This document shows positions 26,630-38,954 of a stretch of DNA of 64,000 nt, piece after piece. Source of the DNA: Verticillium longisporum (lineage: Eukaryota > Ascomycota > Sordariomycetes > Glomerellales > Plectosphaerellaceae); NCBI GenBank assembly GCA_019188255.1, contig JAETXT010000004.1, positions 2,356,001 to 2,420,000 of the forward strand, in the 5' to 3' direction. The position numbers were made by a program, and so were the translations under genes. Position 1 is the stretch's first letter, and each line of letters opens with the position of its first letter. The notes beneath the pieces are model-generated. The model saw only the letters and a list, made by a program, of their open reading frames with translations. It made no database searches and was not told the origin of the DNA.

Positions 26630-27955
26630 CTAGTCCTTCCAGCCAGTCTTCCTCGCATACCACTTGACCAAGTATACCAAAGCAATGAGGACCGGTACCT
26701 CGATTAGCGGCCCGACAGTTGTGGCTAGCGCTTCATCCGAATCAGCTCCGAATGACGCCACGGCAATCGCAATTGCCAGCTCAAAGTTGTTGCTTGCTGC
26801 TGTGAAAGCCTGGGTGCTCGCCAGTCCATAGCGAAATCCCAGCCTCCGCGTGACGAATAGCGTTGCAAAGAAGATGACTGTGAAGTACACGAGCAGAGGA
26901 GCACCCACGCGCACCACTGATACGATCTGATGCACGACTTGAGCACCCTGTGACCCAAAGAGAACCACAATGGTATAGAGCAACCCAACGAGCGACCACG
27001 GCGCTAGGAACGGAATGATCTTTTTGGAGTAGACGTCAGCCCCGACGGTCAAGAGGAACCCGAGGCGTGTGACGATGGCAGCACCGAGTGGAATGCCAAG
27101 GAACACACCCACAGCTGTGGCGACGGTCGAGTACGAAACGACGAGATCATTGTTGCCACCAATGACGCGGAGGAATAGGAGGGCAACAGGAGCGAAGAGA
27201 ACGATCTGAAGGAATGAGTTCACGGCGACGAGTATTGCACAGTAGTCATTGTCGCCGCCGGCCTGTAATCGTCAGTCGTGCAATCCGGCGACGCAGTGGA
27301 AGCGTCAACGTACCAAGTTCGTCCAGATCAGAACCATGGCGATACACCGGGCAATGCCGACGAGGATGAGACCGTTTCGAAGCCCCTCCTGGTCTGGAAG
27401 GAAAGCCCAGCCTAGAGCGAGCTTTTAGTTGGTCAGCCATGAGCACAAGAGGTTCGGGCGAGTAGTTTTACCATGAAGAAGGGCGCCACAATCCAATTGA
27501 CGACAATGCTGAAACCCAGCTGGACCCAGATCTCGCGGGTGCGGAAGATAATGTGCAGCTTCTCGTACTGGACTTTGCACAATATGGGATACATCATGAC
27601 GAGCAGCCCAATGGCTAGCACGGTTAGTAAAGAATTCTTGTCCCAGGGCCTCGATATTCTTACCGATGGGCACAGATACACCAACGAATTTGCCCTTTTG
27701 CAGCGCCGGCCCGACGCTGGGCACAAAGTTGCCCAACAGGATACCTGTCAACATGGCCAAGAAGATCCAGACAGCCAGATATCGATCCAGAAGTCCGAGA
27801 GAGCTGAAAGTCGACTTTTGCGAGCCTGTTGGAGGAACCTGTTGTTCGACATCTGCTGCACTGCGTTCTGTCTTGGGTCCGTGGCCGACATTGACAACCT
27901 CGTTCGGGCCAGTTTTTGGCTCTGCAGCCAGTGGCACTGTTGTATTCGCTGTCAT
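26630..27955 (-). CDS. ACR3: Arsenical-resistance transporter Acr3 (arsenite efflux)
   Basis: Plasma-membrane or vacuolar arsenite (and antimonite) exporter of the BASS/ACR3 superfamily. ATG 27955 begins TANTTVPLAAEPK with a hydrophilic N-terminus; the open frame extends upstream but this start gives the usual N-terminus. Four exons give LDRYLAVWIFLAMLTGILLG, GKFVGVSVPI, then AIGLLVMMYPILCKVQYEKL, then LALGWAFLPDQEGLRNGL. The family signature GIARCIAMVLIWTNLAGGDN carries the Cys known to be essential in ACR3. The last exon has NSFLQIVLFAPVALLFL and the conserved TQAFTAASNNFELAIAIA. About ten hydrophobic segments are visible, as expected. Introns lie near 27608-27661, 27424-27472 and 27264-27311. 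No arsenate reductase or arsH-type gene lies next to it. Confidence 0.92.
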
Positions 27956-30900
27956 GATTTGAGAAAAGAATATCGCGTACAGAAAATAAAAAGATAGGAA
28001 GTGTAGAAAGATGACACACAATCATCAAATCCAGTCTGTCTTCCCAATTTTGAAGGCATGATACTCGAACATGAACAGAGGGGCATTAATGGACAGGCGA
28101 CAGAGTCCACATAGCGTTGGACCAATCATAGCACGCCAGTGACATTCACTCTCACTGGTTTTTCTCTCGTTCGGAGCAAGCGCTGTCCAACTGTTTCTGG
28201 CTGGCGACGGTGCCTTATCGCTTATCGCAGACTTCTCCCGGGCCGGGGTCGCACCGAGCAAGTCAGGACGACGTGCCCCACCTGGAGAACCCAAAACCAT
28301 TGAAAGGAAGTCGCGAAAAATTTCCATCCCTCGCCTGCCAGCCAACCTTTCCACCTATTCTCCCAGCATTGAGTCTCAAACATTGTGTCACCAGTCACCA
28401 TGGCCATGATCCGGGTCGTCGTTTATTTTACCGCCTCAGGAGCACGTCATTCAGCATTCCCCTCGTTCTAGCCATGACTTGATCTCCTGGATTGGATCCT
28501 GGATCGGACAATGTTGCACGATCCCCAATCGAGCCTGGCCTTCATCTATCTGATCGACTTCTCGGCCAACAGAAGGACAGCGGCAACTTCTAATTGTCTG
28601 GCATTCTACGAGCCGTCGGTCGATCGCCGATCAAGATCATACATGCCGTGACGCTGGCGTTGTGCAAGTGCCGGCGCGTCTCCCGACAAGCGGCAACGGA
28701 CGCCGCTCCGACGAACGTCTTACCAACGGAGACATCAGTGATTTACAGCTCTCCCTCCCCTTTGAACCCCAAAACCAAACAAATCAACAACGGCATTAGT
28801 GTGTACAGCAAATGAGCTCCCTGTGCTCCCCTTGCTGAAGGAATATCCATCGTGCCAAGATGAAAAACACATGCCCTACCATTACCAAACACCCATGCCG
28901 CTACTCTCTAAGGCTTGGGTGCATGAAGATGGGGCAACAAAACACTTCTCCCTCGCGACATGCTAATTGTCTCCGCCCAATACAAAATGGCCAATGCGTG
29001 ATTCGACTTGGCTTGCGACACGCTGGAATCCTGTTGTCTCTGGTCCTCGCTGCAGAAGGGTCGGATTGTCAAGAATCCGATGATCAAATGATCGTCAAAT
29101 GGCCTCACCGTCGTCAAATCAACGACCGAAATTGTTCTCATGTTGGTCTCCGTCGGGCTGTCGGCTGTCGGTTTCGCACTCGCTCCAGTGTCGACCACGA
29201 GTTCTGCTGACTGACGCGCCTCGTTCTGTCGAATGGCGTGGGGATCGACAGGAGGGCTTCGCTTGCCGCCCAACCGCTCCACGCGCTCATCAGACCCCGT
29301 CAAAACAAAGAAAATGTGCGCCTCCTGTTATTGATGAGAGTTCGATCAGCGGCCACGTTCCTCCCAGGAGCCTCGCTGAGAGCAAAGCAGCAATTTCTCA
29401 TTCACTGCTTGCCTTGCTTCCTGTTCTCCTCTCCGCTAGCGCTGTCATCCGATCTCCGTCCTGTCGGCTCACTGGTCGACCAAATAGCACCCAATCCATC
29501 ACTAGCTGATTGCTTCAATCGCATTTGGTCCTCACAAACTCAATCCAGGAATTCCTCTGGGCGGTGAGCACATCCCCTGGTCTCCCGCACAGAAGAGTTC
29601 CGGTTAGCTCGGCTGCGGGGTCACCAGGGGGCAGGGGGCGGGAGGAAGGTTGGCAGCATCGCAGTCTAGCACTCGCCAGACCATTTCCACTGCCGCTTTG
29701 GGGGACAAGTTGAGTCCTGCATTGACTGGCTGACGCGCTGTAGGCATGATAATCCGTCCCAAAATCGAACAGGTGAGGCACAGGCTGCAGTGTCCACGGA
29801 TCTCTCCCTGGCCCCCAACCCGGCCAACTGACAAGAACTGGTGGAACGCACTGCGCATGCCGGCCAGGCAGGCAAGGGACGACAAAGAAGCGGCCGAGGG
29901 GCTCCTTTTCAGGGTCTTGCTGCGGAACCACCATCCTTGCTCAGCTGAGGAGCCCCTGGATGCACAAGTCGCTCACCAAGGCAAAAGCTGCACGGCCATG
30001 GGACTGCAATTTTAGAAGCGTCCGGTCTGCGCAACCGTGCCCCCCTCGATGAACTGCTGCGCGTGATGCCAGGCTTGCGGCATCTACCATCGCTCGTCTC
30101 GATTCGGAAATGCACCGAGTATGGCAAGCATCGACGGCATGGGAGGGCGTTGCAAAGTGGCGTCCATCACGAGGCGCCGCTGAACCCTCGGGGAGAGGAC
30201 GAGCACGGGCAGTGGGATGACGAGGTCAAAGTAGTAACGAAGCAGTGTTTTGAACTGTCAGTTTCGGACATCCGCGTTCGGTTGCAACACAACAGACGGG
30301 CGGCCCGCCGTGGGGCCAAAAAGATCACTGAAGGACAGGTATGGTGGATGGCTGGACGGAATGACGTCCGACGTGACTCCCTTACTCCGCATAGGCGACA
30401 TATAGCCCACGAACACCCTAATGACCTGCCTCGGCCGAGTCACGCCCCATTCGGTGTGGCCTTGGCATTGGCCTGAATTGGGGCGACCATCTGGCGTGTC
30501 ACACATTGCGTCGCGCCGGCGAGAGCCATCCATTTTGGCAAGTTGTGAAGTGGCTGACATTTGATGATGCGTCTGGGCGGAGATTGAGCCAAAGTTATGC
30601 ATGGCGAGCCCTTCAGGTCATGCAAGCCATGGAGGTTATCCGAGCCACTGATCCTCACATCGTCCAAAACCAACGCGACTCACTCGCCAGCGATTGACCA
30701 AAATCTAGCCAGGGCAGGTCGAGGGGCGGCCCCAGGTGCCTTGAGCGCCTCTCAACGCTAGCGAAAGCTAAGGCCGAATCCTCAGACGACAGGCGAGACA
30801 TGCTGATCAGAGGTGCATGAATGGGCTGTCATTCAGAGAGCAAAGAAGGCTTCGAGCCCACTCCCAAAGCAGCAACCTCACCAAGAAGAGGCGGAGGCTT

Positions 30901-32445
30901 GGGCGGGCGCATGCACTGTCCCCGGCCTCGGGTTCCCTGACCTTTCCGCCAAGCGACCCTGACTTTTTACCAGGCCAGGCTGCTTCAGGGGTCAAGGTCG
31001 GCATGACAGAGTGAGCTGTGAAATGCATTCTCTGCGCTGTGTCCGTGCTTGAGCGCCATTCTCTCCACCATCGGTGAGAGCGAAGACAACAGCAGGCTAG
31101 GCAGGAAAAGAATGAGCGACAAAATTCGATAAAGCGGAGGCAAAGAAATCTTGCTGCGTCATGGGAATTGCGGACTTTATTGCGATGGCCCGTTCGTGTC
31201 TCGAGAGCCAGGTTGGGGCCTGCTGTGCCACCATGTCAGCCCTGCGGGGGGAGGACGACCACTGGAACAACCAGCAACAGTTTGAAATCGATCAGCAAGA
31301 CGAGACGCTGAGGCGAGCAAGCGAACGAGTGAGTGGACCAGGCGGGGCGTCGACAACCTGACGCTCTGCTTCTGCTATCCGTGGATCCCGAACGAGCAAG
31401 CCGCCCTGGTCAAACTTTTGGCCTGGTGGCCGTGTCCGCTGGCTTTTTTTCTGGTCTTGGAAGGCCTGCCTTTGTGACCTTGGGGGGGTCGAGAAGATGC
31501 TCCCTCCATCGTCTCTTGTTATTGACAAGGAAGTTCCGTAACTGGCCCGCCCCCGCTTTCGTATCAACAACAAAGGCATCGACTGGACCTGAGGCGAAAC
31601 CAGCTCGCAATACGACGTCTTCTGGCATCTCCATCTCATCATCGCGTACGCCCCTGTCCGCTGCCCCCTTGGCCGCCCTGTCCTCCCCCCCCCCCCCCCA
31701 TCGCAGATCGGGCGGGGTCTCGGTAGCATTAGTGGGGAGGCGGGTATTAATCTGCAACAGTACCGACAGCAGTGACAAGACCTTTTAACATTACAACTCC
31801 TCACTATTACGACAGGCGTTCCTCACTGAGCTCCGCCGTGAGTTGACTAGCCTTCAGCCCGCCGACCGAACTAGCTCCCCCAAGTCCGCCTAGGCAGACC
31901 CAAAGGAGGCAAGGCACAGCCTGCAGGGAATCCGTCTTAGCCACCGTCTTAGCGATCCCATAACCATCCTCCTCTTCCCTTTCTGATATCTGAGACGTAC
32001 CCGCCCAAAAATCTCACCCAGGGGAAAGCCTCTCTTGGGTTCTTTCACCTTTTGCCCTTCGACTTTTCTGTCCCTATTCCAACGCCAAACCCGCTCGCAC
32101 AGCAATTTGCGGGACTTGACCCGTGCTGGCAGTACGAAGCACGACGGACCGCAGACCAGACGAAAGGAGCGCTTTCTTGTCTCGCTTTCTTGTCTCGCTT
32201 TGGGTCTCCTTTGTTCATATCCCACTCTGCCGGCCAGAGATACAATTCTCTGTCATGACGCCGGCGGCCCCGAGGAGCTCTTGAACAGACCATCGTCCTC
32301 CACCACACGACTACCAGCATCGGCCTGCCACACCGAACACCACCGTCCAATCGAACTTGAGACTGCTTCCTTGAGCTGTCCGTCCACCACAGCACCATAA
32401 CGATTGCGCTGTTGTCGACCCCCCCTTCAGCACCTTGGCCATGAA
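27956..32445. other. Intergenic, about 4.5 kb, no gene recognised
   Basis: The largest gap of the window, between ACR3 (minus) and the UPF0592 gene (plus), so both promoters lie here. It contains a run of 15 C at 31685-31699 and three TTGTCTCGCTT-like units at about 32170-32205. All ORFs are short and overlap on several frames without domains. The right end, from about 31900, looks like a long CT-rich 5' leader. A long non-coding RNA or an intron-rich gene cannot be excluded by eye. Confidence 0.5.
31685..31699 (+). repeat. Poly-C run (15 C)
   Basis: Uninterrupted C homopolymer in the ACR3/UPF0592 intergenic region. Length is likely uncertain in any assembly. Confidence 0.8.
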
Positions 32446-35400
32446 ATGAATGGTACCGTGCTGACGATGGCTCCGGCCGTTGGTTTTGACACTTCTTCCT
32501 TTGGCCGATCGCACTCTTCCCCGGATATCATGACGCCCAGCGCCATGCCCGGCCAACACCAGCGCGGCGGAGGCCCCAAGAGCTTGCCAAGCTTGCCCTC
32601 GTTTGAGATTCCATCTTTCGACTCGACGCCTGATTTCGACTCAAGATTATACTTGGACGAGAGGACTGTTGCGCCGACGCAGGTCCTCAACGAAAAGAAA
32701 GCTGCAGCCGTCAATGTCGAAGCCGTGCGAACTCCCAACGATGAGAAGCCGAAGATGCTCAGGAGGTACTCCTTGGTGGAGAGGCCCAAATCCTGGCTCC
32801 CGGGTTCCAAGTCAGCGACCAGCATCAGAGATTACCTGTCGGAACGTCCGAGCACATCCGTTGGCGAGGACGCTTCAGGTTCTGGGCTCGCCGCGCCTGC
32901 ACCAAGCGCGCCTGAGCCGCCAAACGCAGGAGCGGATCGATCAGCGAGGAAACGAACAGACAGCTTCGCCAGCTTTGCTCGAAAGGGCTGGATGTCGTCG
33001 TCACGACCCCCCTCGCCTCAACCCAGACACGAAAAGGTTGCCTCGCTGGGTGGCATGAGCCGCGACAAGGCCTCGAAGAGCACATCCGCCATTGCGGCAA
33101 CGGCCACGAAACCCGCAACAAAGCAGCCAGCTGTTCACGTCGCAGACGCAGAGACACGACGACCTGCGGACACTACCAAAGGCACGACCCGCGCCTTGAC
33201 TCGTGCCGGCAGTTACCTGACATCGAAGATGAAGGCTCGCCCGAACAGCATGCTCTTCCAACTCGGCAACAATAACGACTCCGACTCGACGAGCTGCGCT
33301 TCTTCGGCCACCAGCCTAGCACCCCCGACGACGACATTTACCATTGAGCACCAAGGCACTTTCAAAACAGTCTCCTTCGCCGAAGGCAGCATCACATCCA
33401 CCGACGAATCTTCCAACGAAATGGTGCCACATCGAGACCCTCTCTGGAGCGCATTCAAGAACCTGGACATCGAGTTTGGCAAATTTCACGCTCGAACGGC
33501 CACGCAACGCATGCTTCTCATCAGAACCACGCTCGTGGTGTTCCTGAGGACCTACAACAACCACGCGTCAAACAAGAGTCTGTACCCCGAGGATGTCGAA
33601 TTCCGCATGACTGTCTTGGACAGGTGGTGGAAAGGCATGCTCGACATGCTGGATGCGCGGGATCAGCAGCCGTTGCCAGGCGTGGACCGACCAATTCTTC
33701 TCGATGCCATCCTCATGATCATGATGCGACCTGAATGGAGGCTGGTGACAACCTACATGATGCCCCTTGCAGACCGGTCCCCAGCCGAACGAGTGCGCTC
33801 TCGCTCCTGGACTCAGTCGACGGATTCGTCTCTCGCTTCCAGCCAGGCTGAATTTCTAGCCGAATCCGCCGAGCATAATGTGCGGACCATGTTCGTCTCG
33901 AATCTCTTGACACAGATGGCCATTGTGGTCGACAAAATGTCCGTTCGTCACGCGCCGCTCAGCCTGGTCAGCTTCTGTGGCAAGGCATGCGCGTACGCCT
34001 TCTTCTTCGCGCCCGGTGCAGCTGACATGATGACCCGGCTATGGGGCCTGACACCCGACCTCGTTCGACGTACGGCTGATGAGTTTGGCCTGCCAAAGAC
34101 CAACAACGGCGAGAGCGACGATATCGTAGCGCTCTTTCCGCCGAGCTTGGGATATCTGGGCTGGACAGACGTGAGGACGGTGACCACGCGTCTCAAAGGC
34201 GTGCCGAAGCTGTCGCTCGCCGCGGCGCGCATCCCATGGTTCAGTCCCTGGATGTCAAGGTGGCGGGGTCGCGACACGGACCTGTTTTACATCTTTTGCA
34301 AACACTTCCATATTCTGAGCGAGGAGTTCATGCCGCAGGGCCTCCCGCTTCTTGAAAAGGCCCGCTCGCCTGGATTCGTCATGGTTCAAGCCCAGCTGCT
34401 CTCCAACATCGACTCGACCATTCACCGATCAGCCACCGCCGACAACATGGGTATTCCACCACTGTATGATGTAGCCTACGGCATGGATGCCAACGTCATG
34501 GCCCTGGGGGCCGGGCCGATGGGAAATCTGCTCAAGGGCATGTCGGAAAACCGATTCATCGTTTTGCTCCGCGACTTTTTGTCAGAAGACTCTTTCGACT
34601 TTGCGCCATCCCGCCACACCTTTGCCGAGGCCAGCATGGCCGTTTTGCGCGCTGCGACCAAGAGGACGTCTCTTTTCGACCACAACTCGTGCTTTACGCT
34701 GTGCGACTTCCTTGAAGAAGCTCTGCTTGCGTATGATCATTTTGAGGACGCCGACGACCCGAATCTGGACTATGTCGACTGGCCGTTCTGGTTCGATGTG
34801 TGCAAGAAGATGCTGGGGTCACACAACGCCATGACGGAGATACGGCTGCTGTCGTTCATATTCACGACCTGGGATGCCGTCACGGCGGATCCCCGACGCA
34901 AGCAGGCAGTTTGCCTGGGCTGGCTTCTGACGGAGAAGACATTTAACGAATTATTTAATCACTGGTGCCCAATGGTGAGGGCGTACTTTATGCGACTTTT
35001 GTGCTGGAGAATCTGTCGGGATGCTGGCAGCGCCAACGAGATTGATGCGTAAGTTTCACTCTCGACGTCTTCCGGCTTTGCACGTTCGCTAACCAATGAT
35101 CAGCAAAATCTTCATGGTAGTAGCAGCCCGACTCAAGACGACATGGTCCCACTACTTGTACCTCAAGCAGACTGCCGAACAGTCTGGCAAGCTTCCTCCC
35201 TCGACGGCTCCATGCCTCCCTACACCCGGCAAGAAGTTTATGATCATCCGCACCGAACTCAACACACCCCAGCCGGGCCTCGGTCTCGGCTTTGACTCGT
35301 TTGCGAAGCTCAACATGAGCGGCCCCGGCCAAGTCAACTCTGGTCTCATTGATTCTGGCAATGGTGGCGGCAAATCCGAGGAGAAGCGCTGGTCCCTCCT

Positions 35401-36283
35401 CGGCAAGGTTCTCTCGATGACGGCCACGTCCGCAGGTTCTCCCACCGGGTCGGCAGGCAGCTCGCCGAAGCGCAACAACAGCTGGGAGGACAACTTTGAG
35501 CAGGCGCGCAAGGATCTCGCGGCCGCACGCACGACGCCCCGACCGACGACTTCGCCCGCTGGGCCTCCTCCCCCGCCGAAGCCGACGGCAAACGGTTCTT
35601 CGGCCTCGAATTCGTCCGATGGCTCGTCGACGGGCTCGTCGCCACTGTTCCAGGAGCAGCAGTACGTCTTCAAGTTCATCTTGGGCCTGCACATCTACCA
35701 GCCCAACCAGCCACGCGAGCGCATTCTCGTGCGCCCCCGACTCCCCGCCCCTGCGCAGGCCTGGGTCACGACACGGTCGCGCAGCGGCAGCTCCCCTCGC
35801 TTGCCGGCCGCTAGGATGCCTGCGCCCACGCGCAAGGTCTCTGGCCTGAAAGAAGGTGGCCTCGTCAGCGGCGCCCGCAACGCGAGCCCTCTCTCGTCAC
35901 CTCTGCGGCCGGAAGCCTCGCCACGACGGATCAGCAACGAGCCGGCGCCGCAGCTTTCTTTCTCGGCGAGCTTTACGCAATCCCTCAGTGAGCCGCTTGA
36001 CCGCACGGCGGTCGAGGCCATGGCGTCCGAGGGCCTCACCGCCGGAGGTGACGACGCCGACGCTGATGACATTCCTCTGGGCGAGTCGCTGCTGCAGCCG
36101 GTCAAGCGGGTCGGGTCCTACGCCTCGCCAGGCATCTACATCGGCCGCGCTCTGGCGGAGTGGGGCGTCATCGTGGCCGAATGCAACGGTTTCATCGACC
36201 GACGCAGGGACGAGGGCGTGCTGGGCCTCAGCGAGGTCGAGGTCCCGACGCTTGGTGTTGAGGGTTTCAGGCGGATCGGATGA
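32446..36283 (+). CDS. UPF0592/DUF1765 family protein
   Basis: Large fungal protein of the family that includes S. cerevisiae YDL073W (Ahk1, a scaffold in the Hkr1 branch of the HOG pathway) and S. pombe C7D4.03c. ATG 32446 is the first in-frame ATG; a TTG further upstream is ignored. The N-terminal 300 residues are Ser/Pro-rich and disordered with the RRYSLVERPKSWLPGSKS block. The DUF1765 core spans roughly residues 340-900 (QRMLLIRTTLVVFLRTYNNH, VLDRWWKGMLDMLDA, HFHILSEEFMP, ISENRFIVLLRDFLSEDSF-like segment, YVDWPFWFDVCKKMLGSHN). One intron (35049-35103) precedes KIFMVVAARLKTTWSHYL, and the C-terminus is again disordered, ending FRRIG. Total about 1260 residues. Family membership is confident; function in this organism is inferred only by analogy. 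Confidence 0.82.
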
Positions 36284-37006
36284 GCGGGATGAGGCCATCC
36301 TTCTGCATTTCGTTTTCCACTTTTTTATGTTTGCTCTCTGCATGTTGCGGCAGCATGGGCCCTCGTGTCCACCTTGTTCTGTTTTTGTCTGGGCTCGCGG
36401 CCCTCTCCTCGTCGTTTTATGCTTGGGCTGGGAAATGGCCCTGGGGAGGCGCGTATTATACCTTATCATGACTAGTTCATCATTCGCGTCCGACGCGCGA
36501 TTCTGGCGTTTCTTCTGCTCGGTTTTTTGTGCGTCCCGTCTGGGGATGGGGGAGATGGGTTTCATGACTGGCGGTGGCTTTTGGGGTGTTACATACATCA
36601 TACCTTATGTTGAGATGTAGTTTAGGGTGTACTATCAATGTATCACTTGGAAGTCGCATGTCGACTGTCGTTAATTTGGTGGTGATTATGAGTTTCGATG
36701 ATCTCTGACTCGTTTTCATGGCATGATACGAAGTCACTGGGCTGATCAGGTTGATCATCAGGGGTTCTTTGGATTAGTTTGACAATAATTGCTGCCTTGG
36801 GCACCACCTCGCCTTCCCGGTCAAAAACGATGATGTCTTGTGTGAATCCCCTTTCGCCTCGGCAGCTATATCAACTTGACAGGATGATTTCCGAACCTGA
36901 GAGCGCGCAAGTACGCAACCACCCATCTCATGCCGCCACCATTCCTTCCTCACCAACCAGGGAAACAAGATGGCGAGCCGTCTTGCTAAAACACGTCACG
37001 CGGCAC
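36284..37006. other. Convergent intergenic region UPF0592/GFA
   Basis: 3' UTRs of both neighbours, AT-richer than coding DNA. No recognised gene. Confidence 0.5.
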
Positions 37007-37627
37007 TCACGCCGACGTGCCCGCCCCGACAACAGCCCGCAGCCTCTCCAGCGCCTCGGGCCGGTACACGTCGTCCGGCCGATAGTGCTCCTCGAACCGC
37101 GGCGTCCCGGCCGCGAGCACGACGAAGCCCCTCTTCGACCGGACGAAGATGTGCGCGTCGGGCGCCAGCACGTCGAGGCGGTCGAGCGTCGCGGCGCGCA
37201 GGTAGGCGACCGGCCCCGTCTCGACGCCGCCGTAGAAGGACCAGACGGCGACGCTGCAGCGGGGGCAGCGGTGGATCGTCTGCGCGGCGTGCGAGGCCGT
37301 GGGCGTCGGGACGCCGATTGTCTGGCCCGCGCTCTCCCCCGACGGGCTGCTTGCGATGCCGGTGGACAGTGGGGAGAGAGAGGGCTGGGGCGGGCCGAGG
37401 GGGGTGTTGGTGCCCGGCAGGACGGGGGCCGCGGACGGGGCGGGGACAATGTGCTCGGTCTCGATGACGGCGTTGATGGTGAAGCCGGAGCCGGACTCGC
37501 GCTGGCAGAGGGGGCAGTGGCAGGCGTGGACGGCGAGGGGCGCCCTGGCGAGGGTGTAGCGGATGTGGCCGCAAGCGCAGCCGCCGTGGAGGGGGAAGAG
37601 GTCGGGGATCGATGCGTAGTGAGACAT
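37007..37627 (-). CDS. GFA/CENP-V-type zinc-binding protein
   Basis: Belongs to the glutathione-dependent formaldehyde-activating enzyme-like (GFA, formerly DUF636) family; members bind zinc through paired cysteine motifs and most fungal ones have unknown substrates. ATG 37627 (SHYASIPDLFPLHGG) fits, although the frame is open further upstream. Visible zinc ligands are GGCACGHIRY (C-x-C), ACHCPLCQRESGSGF (C-x-C-x2-C) and HRCPRCSVAVWSF (C-x2-C). The insert between the second and third motifs (about 60 residues, Pro/Ser-rich) is longer than usual. About 206 residues, single exon. Neighbours give no functional hint, so I would not infer formaldehyde metabolism. Confidence 0.85.
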   Translation of the reverse strand: MSHYASIPDLFPLHGGCACGHIRYTLARAPLAVHACHCPLCQRESGSGFTINAVIETEHIVPAPSAAPVLPGTNTPLGPPQPSLSPLSTGIASSPSGESAGQTIGVPTPTASHAAQTIHRCPRCSVAVWSFYGGVETGPVAYLRAATLDRLDVLAPDAHIFVRSKRGFVVLAAGTPRFEEHYRPDDVYRPEALERLRAVVGAGTSA

Positions 37628-38528
37628 TGCGTGCCAGTGGGTTGCGAGGGGCGTGGATGACTGGTCGTGTGGGAGGAATGTGGACGAGGGAGGCATGCCA
37701 CGAGCATCGAACATGGAACCCAGCTGAAGCCGACGAAGGGTAGGAAGAAGATGAAGAAGGCTAGGACAGGGAGCAAAGGGGACCACAGGAAAGGGAAGAA
37801 GGGCAAACAACGAGGAGAGTGAGCGAGGGGAAATAAATGTGTGCGAGCAGGGCGCGTGATGGCGACGACTGGCCTATCAAGACTGGCGACACGTCCAAAT
37901 GAGGAAGGGGAATTCATGTCGCCGTCAGCAAAGCCCTCGCACGAGTCCAGTCTCACGAATACCTTGTCGATGATGATTCTGTTTGCGTCTTCACCTTGAC
38001 GCATGGACATGCTCGAGCATCTGTGTTTGCTGCCGTGTGTGATGCCATTCATCTCGCTGGTGGTGGTTGGGAGTCTCCTCCTGTTCCCTCCGCCTGCTTG
38101 TGGAATGTAGCCTTGCCCTCCCCAGCCTTGCGGGACTATTGGCCAAGCTGTCTCCCGCAACCAGCTCGACGGGTTGCTACTTTGCGATCTCCAAAGAGGC
38201 TGGCGTTGCAACGGTGATGATGACGATTGAAAACCGTTGGGTCATGCTGTTTCGGACCCTGAACGGATGGTGGTCGTTTGACCGCACGCGTGATGGTGAA
38301 CAGTCTGACGAAGTTTCATACCCCTCACTGAATGGAGGGGCTCGACTGACGACAACCTCGTCATCGTTCTGTTTGCGTCGAATTCACCAAGTTCACACGA
38401 ATGAATATAATGTTGGACTTGGCCTCCATCCGAGTGTAGCTGGCCTCCATCACGCCCCTTGCGATACAGCACACAATCGTTCACTTGTCGCTCGCCTCAC
38501 AAATTCATCGCCAATCCTCGCACGCAAG
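37628..38528. promoter_or_regulatory. Divergent promoter region GFA/His-rich secreted protein
   Basis: 900 bp between divergent start codons. The plus-strand frame of the His-rich protein stays open upstream to 38067, but that part lacks coding character. No other gene recognised. Confidence 0.45.
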
Positions 38529-38954
38529 ATGCAGCTCTTCGCGTTCCTTTCCATGCTTCTCTTCTCGCTTCAGGTTCTCGCTGCGCCCTCGGCACACTTG
38601 CACCACCACCACCACCACCACTCGCATCGCCGTCTTGTACACAAACATTCTGGCCATGTCCACGCCGACGTCCCCGCCGGGTTGCTCCCAGAGGTGATCC
38701 TGCCCAGCCTCACCGACACAGACGACGGCGGCAGCACCAGCAAGAACGAATCAGCCCCAGCGGTACCTGAAGATTTGATACCACCGTCGCCCGAAGCTGA
38801 AAACCCCGTCTCTGCACTGCGCAGACGACTTGTCGAGCCAGCCGTCGACGCACGCGACCAAGACGCCGAGACGGACAAGGCCAACACGCCGAGGAGCATG
38901 AGGGCCCACCTCGCAAAGTACAAGAGACGGGGACGCGGCCATCGTCACTCCTGA
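38529..38954 (+). CDS. Small secreted His-rich protein, unrecognised
   Basis: A 141-residue protein from ATG 38529 (GCAAGATG). Residues 1-19 (QLFAFLSMLLFSLQVLAA) form a clear signal peptide with likely cleavage after LAA or APSA. It is followed at once by a histidine-rich stretch (LHHHHHHHSHRR, then HKHSGHVHADVP). The middle is acidic and Ser/Pro-rich. The C-terminus is strongly basic (RAHLAKYKRRGRGHRHS) with dibasic RR and KRR sites that a Kex2-type protease could cut. It has no cysteines in the mature part. I do not recognise a family. The His cluster suggests metal binding, but this is inference only. The longer ORF that begins at 38067 has no support upstream of this methionine. Confidence 0.6.
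   Translation: MQLFAFLSMLLFSLQVLAAPSAHLHHHHHHHSHRRLVHKHSGHVHADVPAGLLPEVILPSLTDTDDGGSTSKNESAPAVPEDLIPPSPEAENPVSALRRRLVEPAVDARDQDAETDKANTPRSMRAHLAKYKRRGRGHRHS

Noticed and set aside
36928..38211. 427-codon minus-strand ORF overlapping the GFA gene
   Set aside because: Out of frame with the GFA motifs and low-complexity Ser/Pro/Arg; a shadow.
38067..38528. N-terminal extension of the His-rich protein frame
   Set aside because: The Met at 38529 is followed by a textbook signal peptide; the upstream part has no such feature and reads as a chance open frame.
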